Assembly (NCBI RefSeq): GCF_018863395.1
Contig: NZ_JAHKRR010000004.1
Coordinates: forward strand, 186,001-250,000
Source of the DNA: Sinomicrobium weinanense
GTDB taxonomy: Bacteria; Bacteroidota; Bacteroidia; Flavobacteriales; Flavobacteriaceae
Direction of reading: 5' to 3'
Length of the DNA stretch: 64,000 nt
Under the pieces are notes generated by a model. It ran no database searches, had not been told where the DNA came from, and saw only the letters and a list, made by a program, of their open reading frames with translations. Positions within the stretch are counted from its first letter, which is position 1; each line of letters opens with the position of its first letter. A program made the translations under genes and the position numbers. Below are positions 56,602 through 64,000 of this stretch, in pieces.

Positions 56602-57729
56602 CTATTTGAATACGGTGTTGAACGAGTTTACGATGCTATCTATGCTGGTGGGTTGCGGAGTGATCTTCATTCCGGGACGTGCTTTGCCCACACCCTTGCC
56701 CAGGATCTGTTCGTTTTCCTTTATGCCGTCTTTTATAACCAGGAGGTTGTCTACCTCTGCTGAGGACTGTATGGACCTGGCATAAATGGAATCGTTGTCT
56801 GCCACGATATAAACAAACTTCTTCCCTTGTTGTTCAAAGGAGGAAAGGGCAGGGACAACGAGCGCATCGTCATAACGTTCCGGAACCATTATAGTACCGC
56901 TACTTCCGTTTCGGAGCAGCAAGGTAGGGTTGGGAAAAGTGGCCCGGAAACTTACAGTACCTGTTTGTGTATCGATCTGGCCGGTTATGGTCTCAATGGT
57001 GCCTTCTTCTTCATAGCTGGAACCATCGGCAAGCAGTAATTTTACCTTGGGCATGTTTCTGGCTTTGTCGTCCAGTGTCTTGCCTTCTACATTCCGGGTA
57101 AAGGAAATAAAATCCTTTTCATTCATGGAGAAGTATGCATATACGTTTTCTATGCTCGAAACCGTGGTCAGGGGAACAGCATCTGCGGCACTTACCAGCG
57201 TTCCTTTTCGGAATGGAATAGAGCCTACCACCCCGTCCACCGGGCTTTTAATCGTAGCATAGCCTATATTTGCGGCAATACTGTTGTAATTGCTCCTGGC
57301 CTGGGCCAGATTGGCTTTTGCTGTTTCCAGTTGCACATCGCCTATAATGCCTTTTTCGACCAGGGGAACGAGTTTGTTCACTTCTACCTGGGCCACATTG
57401 ACCTGGGCCTTGGCCGCTTCGGCATCCTGGCTGAGTGTCTGGGTTTCCAGGCGGAAAAGGGGTTGGCCTTTTCTCACGTTTTCACCCTCGTCTACCAGAA
57501 CGTCCTGGATGTACCCGGAAACCTTGGCACGTACCTCACTGCTTACCACACCTTCTATACTGGCGGGAAATTGTTTGTGGGCTACGATGTCTTTTCGGGC
57601 AACTTTAACGGTAGGGAATGGTATGGCCATAGCCTGTTGCCCCTGGGGTTGTGCCTGGTTACAACTTGTGAGTAATGGGGCAATCACCGCCATTGCCACC
57701 ATATATTTTAAAATAGTTTTTGTTCTCAT
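56602..57729 (-). CDS. RND efflux periplasmic adaptor (membrane fusion protein)
   Basis: A 375-residue AcrA-like adaptor that joins pump and channel. It has a lipoprotein signal (VIAPLLTSC, lipid cysteine 23). The biotinyl-lipoyl halves are seen at VSSEVRAKVSGYIQDVLVDE with GENVRKGQPLFRLE and at GYATIKSPVDGVVGSI. Between them is a coiled-coil hairpin (AEAAKAQVNVAQVEVNKLVP...). The beta-barrel and membrane-proximal domains follow (TGTVSFRATFPNP). It is the second gene of the operon, 12 bases after the GbsR-type regulator. Confidence 0.96.
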   Translation of the reverse strand: MRTKTILKYMVAMAVIAPLLTSCNQAQPQGQQAMAIPFPTVKVARKDIVAHKQFPASIEGVVSSEVRAKVSGYIQDVLVDEGENVRKGQPLFRLETQTLSQDAEAAKAQVNVAQVEVNKLVPLVEKGIIGDVQLETAKANLAQARSNYNSIAANIGYATIKSPVDGVVGSIPFRKGTLVSAADAVPLTTVSSIENVYAYFSMNEKDFISFTRNVEGKTLDDKARNMPKVKLLLADGSSYEEEGTIETITGQIDTQTGTVSFRATFPNPTLLLRNGSSGTIMVPERYDDALVVPALSSFEQQGKKFVYIVADNDSIYARSIQSSAEVDNLLVIKDGIKENEQILGKGVGKARPGMKITPQPTSIDSIVNSFNTVFK

Positions 57730-57741
57730 GTCTGCTTTTTA

Positions 57742-58245
57742 TTATTGATTTATGGCGTTTGAAATATTTTCCTTGAGTCTGATGAGGTTGCTTAACATTT
57801 GTTCTGCAAATTCTATGTAATGCCGGTTAAACAAAAGTCCCGCATTATCGGGATCGGACTGGCCGTTCTTCTGGATGTACCTCATTTTATAGCAATGTAC
57901 TTTTTCCAGTAACTCTTTTTCTTTTTTCCATTGTTCTATTTTTTCGTCCAGGCGGACCAGCATCTGGTCCGGCGCGATCTTAAAATATCGCTTTCGATCT
58001 CCTGTTTTAGTAAAATATGTTAATTTTCCCGTAGATTGTAATAATTGTAAATTGGTAGAGATGGAACTTTTGCTCGCCTCCAGCTTTTCCAGGAGTTCGT
58101 CAAAAGTAACTCCCTCTTCCCCCGTAAGGACCATAATGGAAAAAATCCTGGCCGAGAGCGGGGAGAATGCTTCATTCTTTTCAAAATAAACCCCCAGTTC
58201 TTCTACCAGACCACATTTTTCCTTTTCTAATTCTTCACACTGCAT
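57742..58245 (-). CDS. GbsR/MarR-type transcriptional regulator
   Basis: A 167-residue winged-helix regulator and first gene of the efflux operon. The helix-turn-helix is within LTGEEGVTFDELLEKLEASKSSISTNL (two adjoining stretches), followed by the wing KLTYFTKTGDRKRYF. A C-terminal coiled helix resembles GbsR proteins. It begins at ATG 58245. The palindrome at 58286 lies in its promoter, so it probably represses itself and the pump. Which ligand relieves repression is unknown. Confidence 0.88.
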   Translation of the reverse strand: MQCEELEKEKCGLVEELGVYFEKNEAFSPLSARIFSIMVLTGEEGVTFDELLEKLEASKSSISTNLQLLQSTGKLTYFTKTGDRKRYFKIAPDQMLVRLDEKIEQWKKEKELLEKVHCYKMRYIQKNGQSDPDNAGLLFNRHYIEFAEQMLSNLIRLKENISNAINQ

Positions 58246-58271
58246 ATGTACTCCAAGATTGAAATTTTGGG

Positions 58272-58303
58272 CAAAGATATAGTAAGTTCGGTTTGAACCG
58301 AAC
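58272..58303 (-). promoter_or_regulatory. Efflux operon promoter with operator palindrome
   Basis: Minus strand: TATCTTTG (58279-58272) matches the -7 box. Just upstream, GTTCGGTTTGAACCGAAC (58286-58303) is a near-perfect palindrome placed where it would block RNA polymerase. The likely binder is the GbsR-type product of the first gene. Confidence 0.7.
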
Positions 58304-58402
58304 CAAAAGAAGTTAATTTGTTGTTAAAATAAAAAGGGAGGGACGGATGACCGGTGGTGGATGACGGGTGCATACCCCTGTCACCGGTCATCTATCATCG
58401 AT

Positions 58403-60817
58403 CTATTTCTTTACCCGGACGGTTCGTTTGATCTCATTCCCGAATTCATCGATCACCGTGATAAGGTGTTTTCCTTCCCTGGGAATAATGGCCATTTCGT
58501 GGAAGGTCCTGGTTTGCCCCAGGAAGCGGTCGTCAACATACCAGAAAACTGTGGTGCCGGGTTTGGAATGGGCTACTTTGACCACCAGTTCATTGGTAGT
58601 GCCCTCAAAGTTTTTGGGTAATATGACGTCCTGGTCCTCTCTTGGATAGATAAAATCCATGGCCACGGGGCCATCGGTAAAGCAATCGGCCCGGAAAGGG
58701 GGCAGGCTTTTATAGTTGGCATGATTGTTTTTATAATAGTGCTCCATGAGGGGAGGAAGGGTAAACCAGGGCTCCGCAATAATATCGGTAACTGGTGTAC
58801 AGGAGGTGTTTACACGATATTGCCGCTTGCTGTCCAGGTGAACCAGATGGTGGTATGGACAGGGGCCGGTACGTTGTCCGCTGTGAGGGATCCAGGCGGT
58901 GGTTTTAGGGCAAAGGGGAGAGGCGAGATAACCACTGTTGCGGCACACTTCGGCTTCGACCAGCTCGTCATAAGGCATGTCGAACCACGATGACGAAGGC
59001 AGGGCATCAAATACATCGAACAGTATGGGGGCGGCTGCGGTCACTCCTGTAAGCCCCGGCCGTCCCTCGCCGTCGGCATTTCCGGCCCAGACCCCTATAA
59101 CGTAGTCTTTGGTAGCTCCTATGGCCCAGGCATCCCTGTTGCCGAAGCTGGTGCCTGTTTTCCAGGCGATCTTTTTCGTAGAGTCGAAATACTGCCAGGC
59201 TTCGTTGCCCTCAGGGCGGTTCAGCTCTCTCATGGCCTGAAAGGTGAGGAAAATACTCCCCGCATCGAATACGGTCTTTTGGCGGGACACGGTCCCGAAA
59301 CCGGCTTTTTCATTTGCTTTTAATACAGGTTCGGCAAATTCACCGGTGTAGTACTCGCTGGAGGTTTCGTGAAAGTGGTTTACGGTAGAAGCCAGTGAAG
59401 CATAGGTTTTGCACAGGTCCCAAAGGTTGCTTTCGGCTCCGCCAAGGATGAGGGTAAGGCCGTAGTAATCCGCCGGCCGGTCGATATCGCGCAGGCGGAA
59501 GGCCTGGAGTTTGTCCCTGAAACGTTCCAGCCCGTAGTCCTGTAACATCCGGACGAACGGGATATTCAGTGACCTGGTCAGAGCGCTCCCGGCAGGGACG
59601 GCCCCGTCGTATTCAGGATTGAAATTTTCGGGGGTGTAGCTGGAGATCCGGGTAGGGATATCGGGTACCAGGGTGTTGGGAAGCAGTTCACCGGCATCCA
59701 GCATGGCCGCATATAAAAAAGGTTTCATAATGCTGCCCGTACTCCTGGGGGCGTTGATAATATCCACGTCTTTCTGGTGTTTTTTGTCCGTAGGAGTATT
59801 TCCCGTATAGGCCAGGACCTGACGGGTGTGGACATCCATCACCAATACTGCGGCGTTGTATACTTCGTTCTGCTTCAGTATTTCGTGGTGCTGTTTTACG
59901 ATAGTGTTGACGCGGTCCTGAAGTGCCGGGTCAATACTGGTGCGTACTTTTTGCCCGGGATGTTCCCGTGCCATACGTTGTAGCAGGTGAGGTGCGGTCC
60001 GGGGCAGGGGAAAAGGCTTTTGGGGAAGTGGTTCTGCGATAGAAAGCTGATAGGTTGTAGAGTCGATGAGCTTTGCTTCCCGCAGTTTGTGCAGCAAACG
60101 GTTTCGCTTGATGCGCAATTTTTCCTGGTTTTTCCCCGGATAAACAAGGCTCGGGGCATTGGGCAGTACGGCCAGCGTAGCGCTTTCGGCCCAGGAGAGC
60201 TGGTGGGGTTGCACCCCGAAATAACGCCAGGCAGCCACGTCCAGCCCTACTACATTGCTGCCAAAAGGGGCCTGAGAGGCGTAGAGCCTTAAAATGTCCT
60301 TTTTAGAATGGCGCAGTTCCAGTCTTGTAGCCAGAATGATCTCAAGGACTTTTTCGAAATAGGTCCGCTTTTTCCCCTTCCGGGAAAGCCGGATGACCTG
60401 CTGGGTCAGCGTACTCCCGCCCCGGACCACATTGCCCGCCCTGATGTTGCGGACCAGGGCCTTACCGATAGATATGGGGTTAAAACCCGGGTGGGTATAG
60501 AAATAGGCGTCCTCGAAATGGAGGATGCACTGTTCGAATTTTTTCGGAACGCTATCGGTTTCGGGAAAACGCCATTGCCCGTCTTCGGCTATTCGGGCAC
60601 CAAGCAATGCCCCGTTTCTGCTCTCTATGACCGTTGAGGTGGGTGTCCGGAATAAGGGGTCCGGCAGGCAAAAATAGTAGGCAATGAGGAGTATGGCCAG
60701 GATCGTAGCCTTAATACGGTGTTTTTTTATGAAGCACAGGACCTGGTTCAAAAGAAATTGTTTTCCGGATGAAATTATTCTTTTTTCGGGAGACGCGGAA
60801 AAATAATATGAACTCAT
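58403..60817 (-). CDS. pbpC: Penicillin-binding protein 1C
   Basis: An 804-residue bifunctional peptidoglycan synthase anchored by one N-terminal membrane segment (ATILAILLIAYYFCL). The glycosyltransferase (GT51) part has the catalytic glutamate in HFEDAYFYTHPGFNP and RGGSTLTQQVIRLSRKG. The transpeptidase part shows the serine box STGSIMKPFLYA, the SLN box (RSLNIPFVR) and KTGTSFGNRDAW. A BiPBP-type beta domain ends the protein. It begins at ATG 60817, inside a perfect inverted repeat. Its frequent partner gene, an alpha-2-macroglobulin-like protein, is not next to it here. Confidence 0.95.
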   Translation of the reverse strand: MSSYYFSASPEKRIISSGKQFLLNQVLCFIKKHRIKATILAILLIAYYFCLPDPLFRTPTSTVIESRNGALLGARIAEDGQWRFPETDSVPKKFEQCILHFEDAYFYTHPGFNPISIGKALVRNIRAGNVVRGGSTLTQQVIRLSRKGKKRTYFEKVLEIILATRLELRHSKKDILRLYASQAPFGSNVVGLDVAAWRYFGVQPHQLSWAESATLAVLPNAPSLVYPGKNQEKLRIKRNRLLHKLREAKLIDSTTYQLSIAEPLPQKPFPLPRTAPHLLQRMAREHPGQKVRTSIDPALQDRVNTIVKQHHEILKQNEVYNAAVLVMDVHTRQVLAYTGNTPTDKKHQKDVDIINAPRSTGSIMKPFLYAAMLDAGELLPNTLVPDIPTRISSYTPENFNPEYDGAVPAGSALTRSLNIPFVRMLQDYGLERFRDKLQAFRLRDIDRPADYYGLTLILGGAESNLWDLCKTYASLASTVNHFHETSSEYYTGEFAEPVLKANEKAGFGTVSRQKTVFDAGSIFLTFQAMRELNRPEGNEAWQYFDSTKKIAWKTGTSFGNRDAWAIGATKDYVIGVWAGNADGEGRPGLTGVTAAAPILFDVFDALPSSSWFDMPYDELVEAEVCRNSGYLASPLCPKTTAWIPHSGQRTGPCPYHHLVHLDSKRQYRVNTSCTPVTDIIAEPWFTLPPLMEHYYKNNHANYKSLPPFRADCFTDGPVAMDFIYPREDQDVILPKNFEGTTNELVVKVAHSKPGTTVFWYVDDRFLGQTRTFHEMAIIPREGKHLITVIDEFGNEIKRTVRVKK

Positions 60818-60859
60818 TTAAACTTTTTTGATTGAAGCGAAAAAGTTTAAATGAGTTCA
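60809..60859. repeat. Perfect 20-bp inverted repeat spanning the pbpC start codon
   Basis: TGAACTCATTTAAACTTTTT (60809-60828) and its exact complement (60840-60859) are separated by 11 bases. In pbpC messenger RNA the ATG and next two codons would be paired in the stem. Confidence 0.85.
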
Positions 60860-60860
60860 A

Positions 60861-60906
60861 TAAAAAAGAAACCGCCCCTTACGTATCTCTACGAAAGAGC
60901 GGTTTC
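60861..60906 (-). terminator. Terminator facing the minus strand, upstream of pbpC
   Basis: GAAACCGC (60868-60875) pairs with GCGGTTTC (60899-60906), followed on the minus strand by six T. It ends the transcript of the small lipoprotein gene about 270 bases further right. The rest of the 359-base gap 60818-61176 shows no gene; 60907-61176 would be that gene's long 3' leader or contains an unrecognised small RNA. Confidence 0.7.
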
Positions 60907-61176
60907 CCAACTAAATAACCAACCAAAAATCAACTAACCTTTATTTTCTGCTTTCAGGTGTTCGACGAACCACCTTCCGGTAAATTCTTATATCCTGTCC
61001 GGATCAACGTCTTATCATTGTATCGTTTTGTCATTTATAACGATGGGTTCGGACTGTCGATTGTTTTTTGTCTCATAATGTAATGTTAAAATTTTGGGGC
61101 AGGAGTTGCCTGCCATATTAAAGATCTTGTTTTCCGGGAAAATAAGAGATCAACTCCACCGAAATGTTTTCTTTTA

Positions 61177-61584
61177 TTAACGGCCTACGAGGAAATAAGA
61201 AGTTCCGGAGGTACGGTCGTAAAGTTCTATTTCGTTGTTTCCATGTTGTATGACGTCAAATTCCCAAACACCGTCAGTATCATGGTCAATAACTACAAAA
61301 GTGTCGTATGCCGTATAATATCCTACATCTATGCCCATACCATTTCGGGTATTGTCGTAATTGACATAGAATACACCGTCCCAGAAAGATACTGTAAAGG
61401 CATCTTCAAGAAAAGGGACCGCAAGTCTCCCCTCGGTCATGCGATGATCTACATACCAGGATTCATAGGAGATTAAAAGTTCGTCCAGGGATATATCATC
61501 TTCAAAATAATCGTCTTCTGTGGAACAGGAAGCTGCGACTCCCATAATCAGAATACATCCTAAGAATAGTTTTATGCCTTTCAT
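61177..61584 (-). CDS. Small conserved lipoprotein of unknown function
   Basis: A 135-residue exported protein with a lipoprotein signal (LIMGVAASC, lipid cysteine 20). The mature part is acidic and beta-rich (LLISYESWYVDHRMTEG, VPFLEDAFTVSFWDG, WEFDVIQHGNNEIELYD). Relatives in flavobacteria are, as I recall, often labelled nicotinic acid mononucleotide adenylyltransferase, but no nucleotidyltransferase motif is present; that name probably spread from the neighbouring nadD. It begins at ATG 61584. Confidence 0.8.
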   Translation of the reverse strand: MKGIKLFLGCILIMGVAASCSTEDDYFEDDISLDELLISYESWYVDHRMTEGRLAVPFLEDAFTVSFWDGVFYVNYDNTRNGMGIDVGYYTAYDTFVVIDHDTDGVWEFDVIQHGNNEIELYDRTSGTSYFLVGR

Positions 61585-61809
61585 AGTTTATATGTTTACG
61601 GTATTTGACAGAACTATCACCAATTCCCGTGCCAAAAATGTAAGAATTTGATTGTCAGTGCCTCATGTAATCCCCTGTTTTTTGGTTACTTTTGAATGCC
61701 GGGGCACCGTGAAATAAAGGATGCGGGAATGAAATCGATAAAGCGGATGTTCTTCCTGTTTTACGGGGAAAAGGATAAGACAAGTAAAAATACTTAACGA
61801 AATATATTC

Positions 61810-62808
61810 ATGAGCGATACAAAATTTGCAGTGATCGGCGGAGGCAGCTGGGCTACCGCCATTGTAAAGATGTTGTCGGAAAACCTGGATGAAATAGGAT
61901 GGTATATGCGCAATACCTTTGCCAGGGAGCATATACTGCACCAGAAACACAATCCGAACTATCTCAGTGCGGTAGAATTTCATACGGAACAACTGAGGCT
62001 TACCGGTGATATCAACGAAGCAGTGGCCTATGCCGATATAATCATTTTTGCCGTGCCCTCGGCATTTTTGCATTCGGAACTGGAAAAACTTACGGTGTCT
62101 CTGGAGGACAAGGTCATTTTTTCTGCAATCAAAGGGATCGTCCCGGAAACCGGGCTTATTGTAGGCGAACATTTTCACGACCGGTATAATATTCCGTTTG
62201 AAAGCATTGGGGTCATTACAGGGCCATGCCATGCCGAAGAAGTGGCCCTGGAAAGGCTGTCGTACCTCACCATTGCCTGTGCAGACGAGAAAAAGGCCGG
62301 GACTGTGGCTAAAAACCTGTCCAGCGATTATATAAAGACCAAGATATCTGACGATATTATCGGTACGGAATATGCAGCCGTACTGAAGAACATCTATGCC
62401 ATTGCTGCCGGTATTGCACACGGACTGGGATATGGCGATAATTTTCAGAGCGTTTTGATGAGTAACGCCATACGCGAAATGCGGCGTTTTATAAAACGCG
62501 TGCACAAGATGAAAAGGAATATCAACAATTCCGCTTACCTTGGCGACCTGCTGGTCACGGGATATTCTGTTTTTTCCCGTAACCGTATGTTCGGCAATAT
62601 GATTGGAAAAGGATATACGGTGAAGTCGGCCATGATGGAAATGAGTATGGTTGCTGAAGGTTATTACGCGGCCAAAAGTGCGCATATTATCAACAACAAG
62701 CATGAGCGCAAGATTAAAACCCCCATTATGGACGCGGTGTATAATGTGCTGTATGAAGGCAAGGAGGCCAAGAAGGTGTTCAGGAAACTTTCCGAAAAAC
62801 TTGATTGA
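61810..62808 (+). CDS. gpsA: Glycerol-3-phosphate dehydrogenase, NAD(P)+ dependent
   Basis: A 332-residue enzyme that reduces dihydroxyacetone phosphate to sn-glycerol-3-phosphate, the backbone of phospholipids. The dinucleotide-binding loop is FAVIGGGSWATAIVKML. FSAIKGIVPETG, GVITGPCHAEEVALE, the catalytic lysine in YAAVLKNIYAIAAGIAHG and LGDLLVTGYSVFSRNRMFG are family marks. Normal length. It begins at ATG 61810 and runs convergently with nadD. Confidence 0.95.
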   Translation: MSDTKFAVIGGGSWATAIVKMLSENLDEIGWYMRNTFAREHILHQKHNPNYLSAVEFHTEQLRLTGDINEAVAYADIIIFAVPSAFLHSELEKLTVSLEDKVIFSAIKGIVPETGLIVGEHFHDRYNIPFESIGVITGPCHAEEVALERLSYLTIACADEKKAGTVAKNLSSDYIKTKISDDIIGTEYAAVLKNIYAIAAGIAHGLGYGDNFQSVLMSNAIREMRRFIKRVHKMKRNINNSAYLGDLLVTGYSVFSRNRMFGNMIGKGYTVKSAMMEMSMVAEGYYAAKSAHIINNKHERKIKTPIMDAVYNVLYEGKEAKKVFRKLSEKLD

Positions 62809-62812
62809 CTCC

Positions 62813-62862
62813 GGCTTTAGTTTATCCTGAGCTCTTCGGCGAGCTCAGGATAAACTAAAGCC
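62813..62862. terminator. Perfect 22-bp palindrome between gpsA and nadD
   Basis: GGCTTTAGTTTATCCTGAGC plus TC (62813-62834) is exactly inverted at 62841-62862 around a 6-base TTCGGC loop. It begins five bases after the gpsA stop. It lacks T runs but is probably a two-way terminator built from a REP-like sequence. Confidence 0.65.
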
Positions 62863-62886
62863 AGGCCTGGTAGTGGAGCCGAAGCC

Positions 62887-63474
62887 CTATTTGTAAAAAT
62901 TCATTTGGTCGATATACTGCCAGACGGAAGGGTCGAGCAGGGGGGAGACGTTTTTTCCGGCTTTGATGTCTTTGCGTATGGCCGTAGAGGATATTTCAAT
63001 GATCGGGGCGTCTATTTTATGGATGCGGGGGTGCTTTTCCAGGGGAACTTCCCGGGTTGAGGTGATCCTCGGATATACGTAGATCGAATGATGCTCCAGG
63101 ATAATTTCGTAGTTTTTCCACTTGTGGAGGCCATTCAGGTTGTCTTCGCCCATGATGAGGCAAAATTCCCGCTGAGGGTACTTTTCCTGTAAATGTGCCA
63201 GGGTATTTACGGTATAGCTCGGCTGCGGCAGCTTAAATTCGATATCGCAGGGCTTCAGGTCATTGTATTTTTCAGTGGCCCTGTGCACCATTTCCAGGCG
63301 GTGGTGGTCCGGCAGGAGCGAACTTTTCTTTTTGAAAGGGTTGTGGGGCGTGACCACGAGCCATATTTCGTCCAGGTCGCTGTGTTCGGCAAAGTGATTG
63401 GCAATGATGATGTGCCCCACATGGACCGGGTTGAAGGTTCCGAAATATAAGCCGGTTTTCTTTCTGGAGTTCAA
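62887..63474 (-). CDS. nadD: Nicotinate-nucleotide adenylyltransferase
   Basis: An enzyme of about 195-202 residues that joins nicotinate mononucleotide to ATP on the way to NAD. The nucleotidyltransferase motif is GLYFGTFNPVHVGHI and the second signature is EISSTAIRKDIKAG. VVTPHNPFKKK and LIMGEDNLNGLHKW are also typical. No ATG exists near the start: TTG at 63474 or TTG at 63495 (seven codons longer) must be used, and both lie in the tail of a dispersed repeat. The shorter form is closer to family length. It lies downstream of gmk on the same strand. Confidence 0.9.
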   Translation of the reverse strand: MNSRKKTGLYFGTFNPVHVGHIIIANHFAEHSDLDEIWLVVTPHNPFKKKSSLLPDHHRLEMVHRATEKYNDLKPCDIEFKLPQPSYTVNTLAHLQEKYPQREFCLIMGEDNLNGLHKWKNYEIILEHHSIYVYPRITSTREVPLEKHPRIHKIDAPIIEISSTAIRKDIKAGKNVSPLLDPSVWQYIDQMNFYK

Positions 63475-63556
63475 AGGTTCAAGTTTAAAGTTCAACCCTT
63501 CGACACTTCGGCTGCGCTTAGTGCAGGCGAGTTCAGGGCGACGGGTTGAAGGTTTC
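63469..63556. repeat. Second copy of the TTTGAAC-tailed element, at the start of nadD
   Basis: Plus strand: AGTTCAAAGGTTCAAGTTTA, then ACCCTTCGACACTTCGGCTG and CGAGTTCAGGGCGAC. It is a near copy of 37809-37892. It fills the whole gap between gmk and nadD. Confidence 0.75.
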
Positions 63557-63560
63557 TGTT

Positions 63561-64000
63561 TTAATGTTTGTTGATAAACTCATCCACCAGTTGTTCGGCC
63601 TCTGCCAGGGCGGTTTCCAGGTCGTAGTTCTTGATGATACTGTCAAATTGCGGAGCAGTAGCCAGTTCTACGGAAGCCTTGGCTATACGCATGTTTATCT
63701 TGTCTTCCGGTTCTGTTTTTCGCTTTTTCAACCGTATTTTCAATTCATCCACACTGGGCGGTTTTACGAATACGGCAAGGGTTTCTTCCGGGAATTTCTT
63801 TTTAATACGGAGCCCCCCGGCCACGTCGATATCAAAAATAACGTTTTTACCCCTGGCCCAGATACGTTCTATTTCGGTTTTCAGGGTGCCGTAAAAATTG
63901 TCCCGGTATACTTCTTCCCATTCCAGGAAATCGCCTTGTTTGATGTGATCCTTGAACTGCCTGAGACTGAGAAAATAATAGTCCCTGCCATCTACCTCAT
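63561..64000 (-). CDS. gmk: Guanylate kinase, 5' end outside window
   Basis: The C-terminal 145 residues or so of GMP kinase, which makes GDP from GMP with ATP. The frame stays open to the right edge: DYYFLSLRQFKDHIKQG, DFLEWEEVYRDNFYGTL, GKNVIFDIDVAGGLRIKKKF, then VFVKPPSVDELKIRLKKR. These are the GMP-binding and lid regions of the family; the P-loop lies beyond the edge. A GTG within the valine of DIDVAGG is internal. nadD follows it. Confidence 0.92.
   Translation of the reverse strand, partial: EVDGRDYYFLSLRQFKDHIKQGDFLEWEEVYRDNFYGTLKTEIERIWARGKNVIFDIDVAGGLRIKKKFPEETLAVFVKPPSVDELKIRLKKRKTEPEDKINMRIAKASVELATAPQFDSIIKNYDLETALAEAEQLVDEFINKH

Noticed and set aside
61177-61584. Nicotinate-nucleotide adenylyltransferase
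   Set aside because: No GTFNPxHxGH or ISSTxxR motif; the true nadD is at 62887-63474.

Overview
The window reads as chromosome of a marine- or soil-type member of the Bacteroidota, most likely family Flavobacteriaceae. Support comes from three SusC/SusD pairs, the TAnnTTTG promoter box before several genes, genes without Shine-Dalgarno sites, and a housekeeping block (purN - acpP - fabF - rnc - IPExxxVDY protein - pyk) in the order typical of flavobacteria. No species call is possible from sequence reading alone. No tRNA, rRNA, CRISPR array, insertion sequence or phage gene was found.

Bases 1-28,400 are a carbohydrate-uptake region, almost all on the + strand. It holds a SusC/SusD pair cut by the left edge, a frameshifted FG-GAP/ASPIC lipoprotein gene, a GH30 glycosidase lipoprotein, a very large modular GH31 glycosidase (GH31, FN3, F5/8C, dockerin and cohesin-like tail), an AraC-type regulator and two further SusC/SusD pairs. 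The GH31 gene and the second SusC gene carry the same promoter-plus-palindrome cassette with the same internal spacing, so they probably answer to one unseen repressor although they lie 6 kb apart. A divergent methyltransferase / small metal-binding-like gene pair and a lone ATP-grasp gene interrupt the series.

Bases 28,400-51,300 are mostly housekeeping: AddB-like and AddA-like recombination nuclease subunits separated by an OmpA/TSP3 porin and glycine C-acetyltransferase, superoxide dismutase, a long PurF-like protein, a PfkB kinase, a START protein, RNase HI, PurN, acyl carrier protein, FabF, RNase III, pyruvate kinase, DNA polymerase IV, a CYTH phosphatase and a YciI-like lipoprotein. A compact structured RNA with its own terminator lies upstream of the acetyltransferase gene.

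Bases 51,400-58,300 are an RND multidrug efflux operon: GbsR/MarR regulator, membrane fusion protein, AcrB-type pump, TolC-type channel and TetR regulator, all on the minus strand. An operator-like palindrome sits inside the promoter. Penicillin-binding protein 1C follows; its start codon is buried in a perfect 20-bp inverted repeat. The right end carries a small lipoprotein, gpsA, nadD and a gmk cut by the window edge.

The gaps between genes are rich in small dispersed repeats: three arrays of CTCTGTG-like heptamers on a near 10-base period, a pair of elements that appear to supply TTG start codons to addA and nadD, two 140-150 bp imperfect palindromes, and several perfect hairpins. These repeats, the shared operator, the candidate RNA and the dockerin-bearing GH31 enzyme are the most unusual content.
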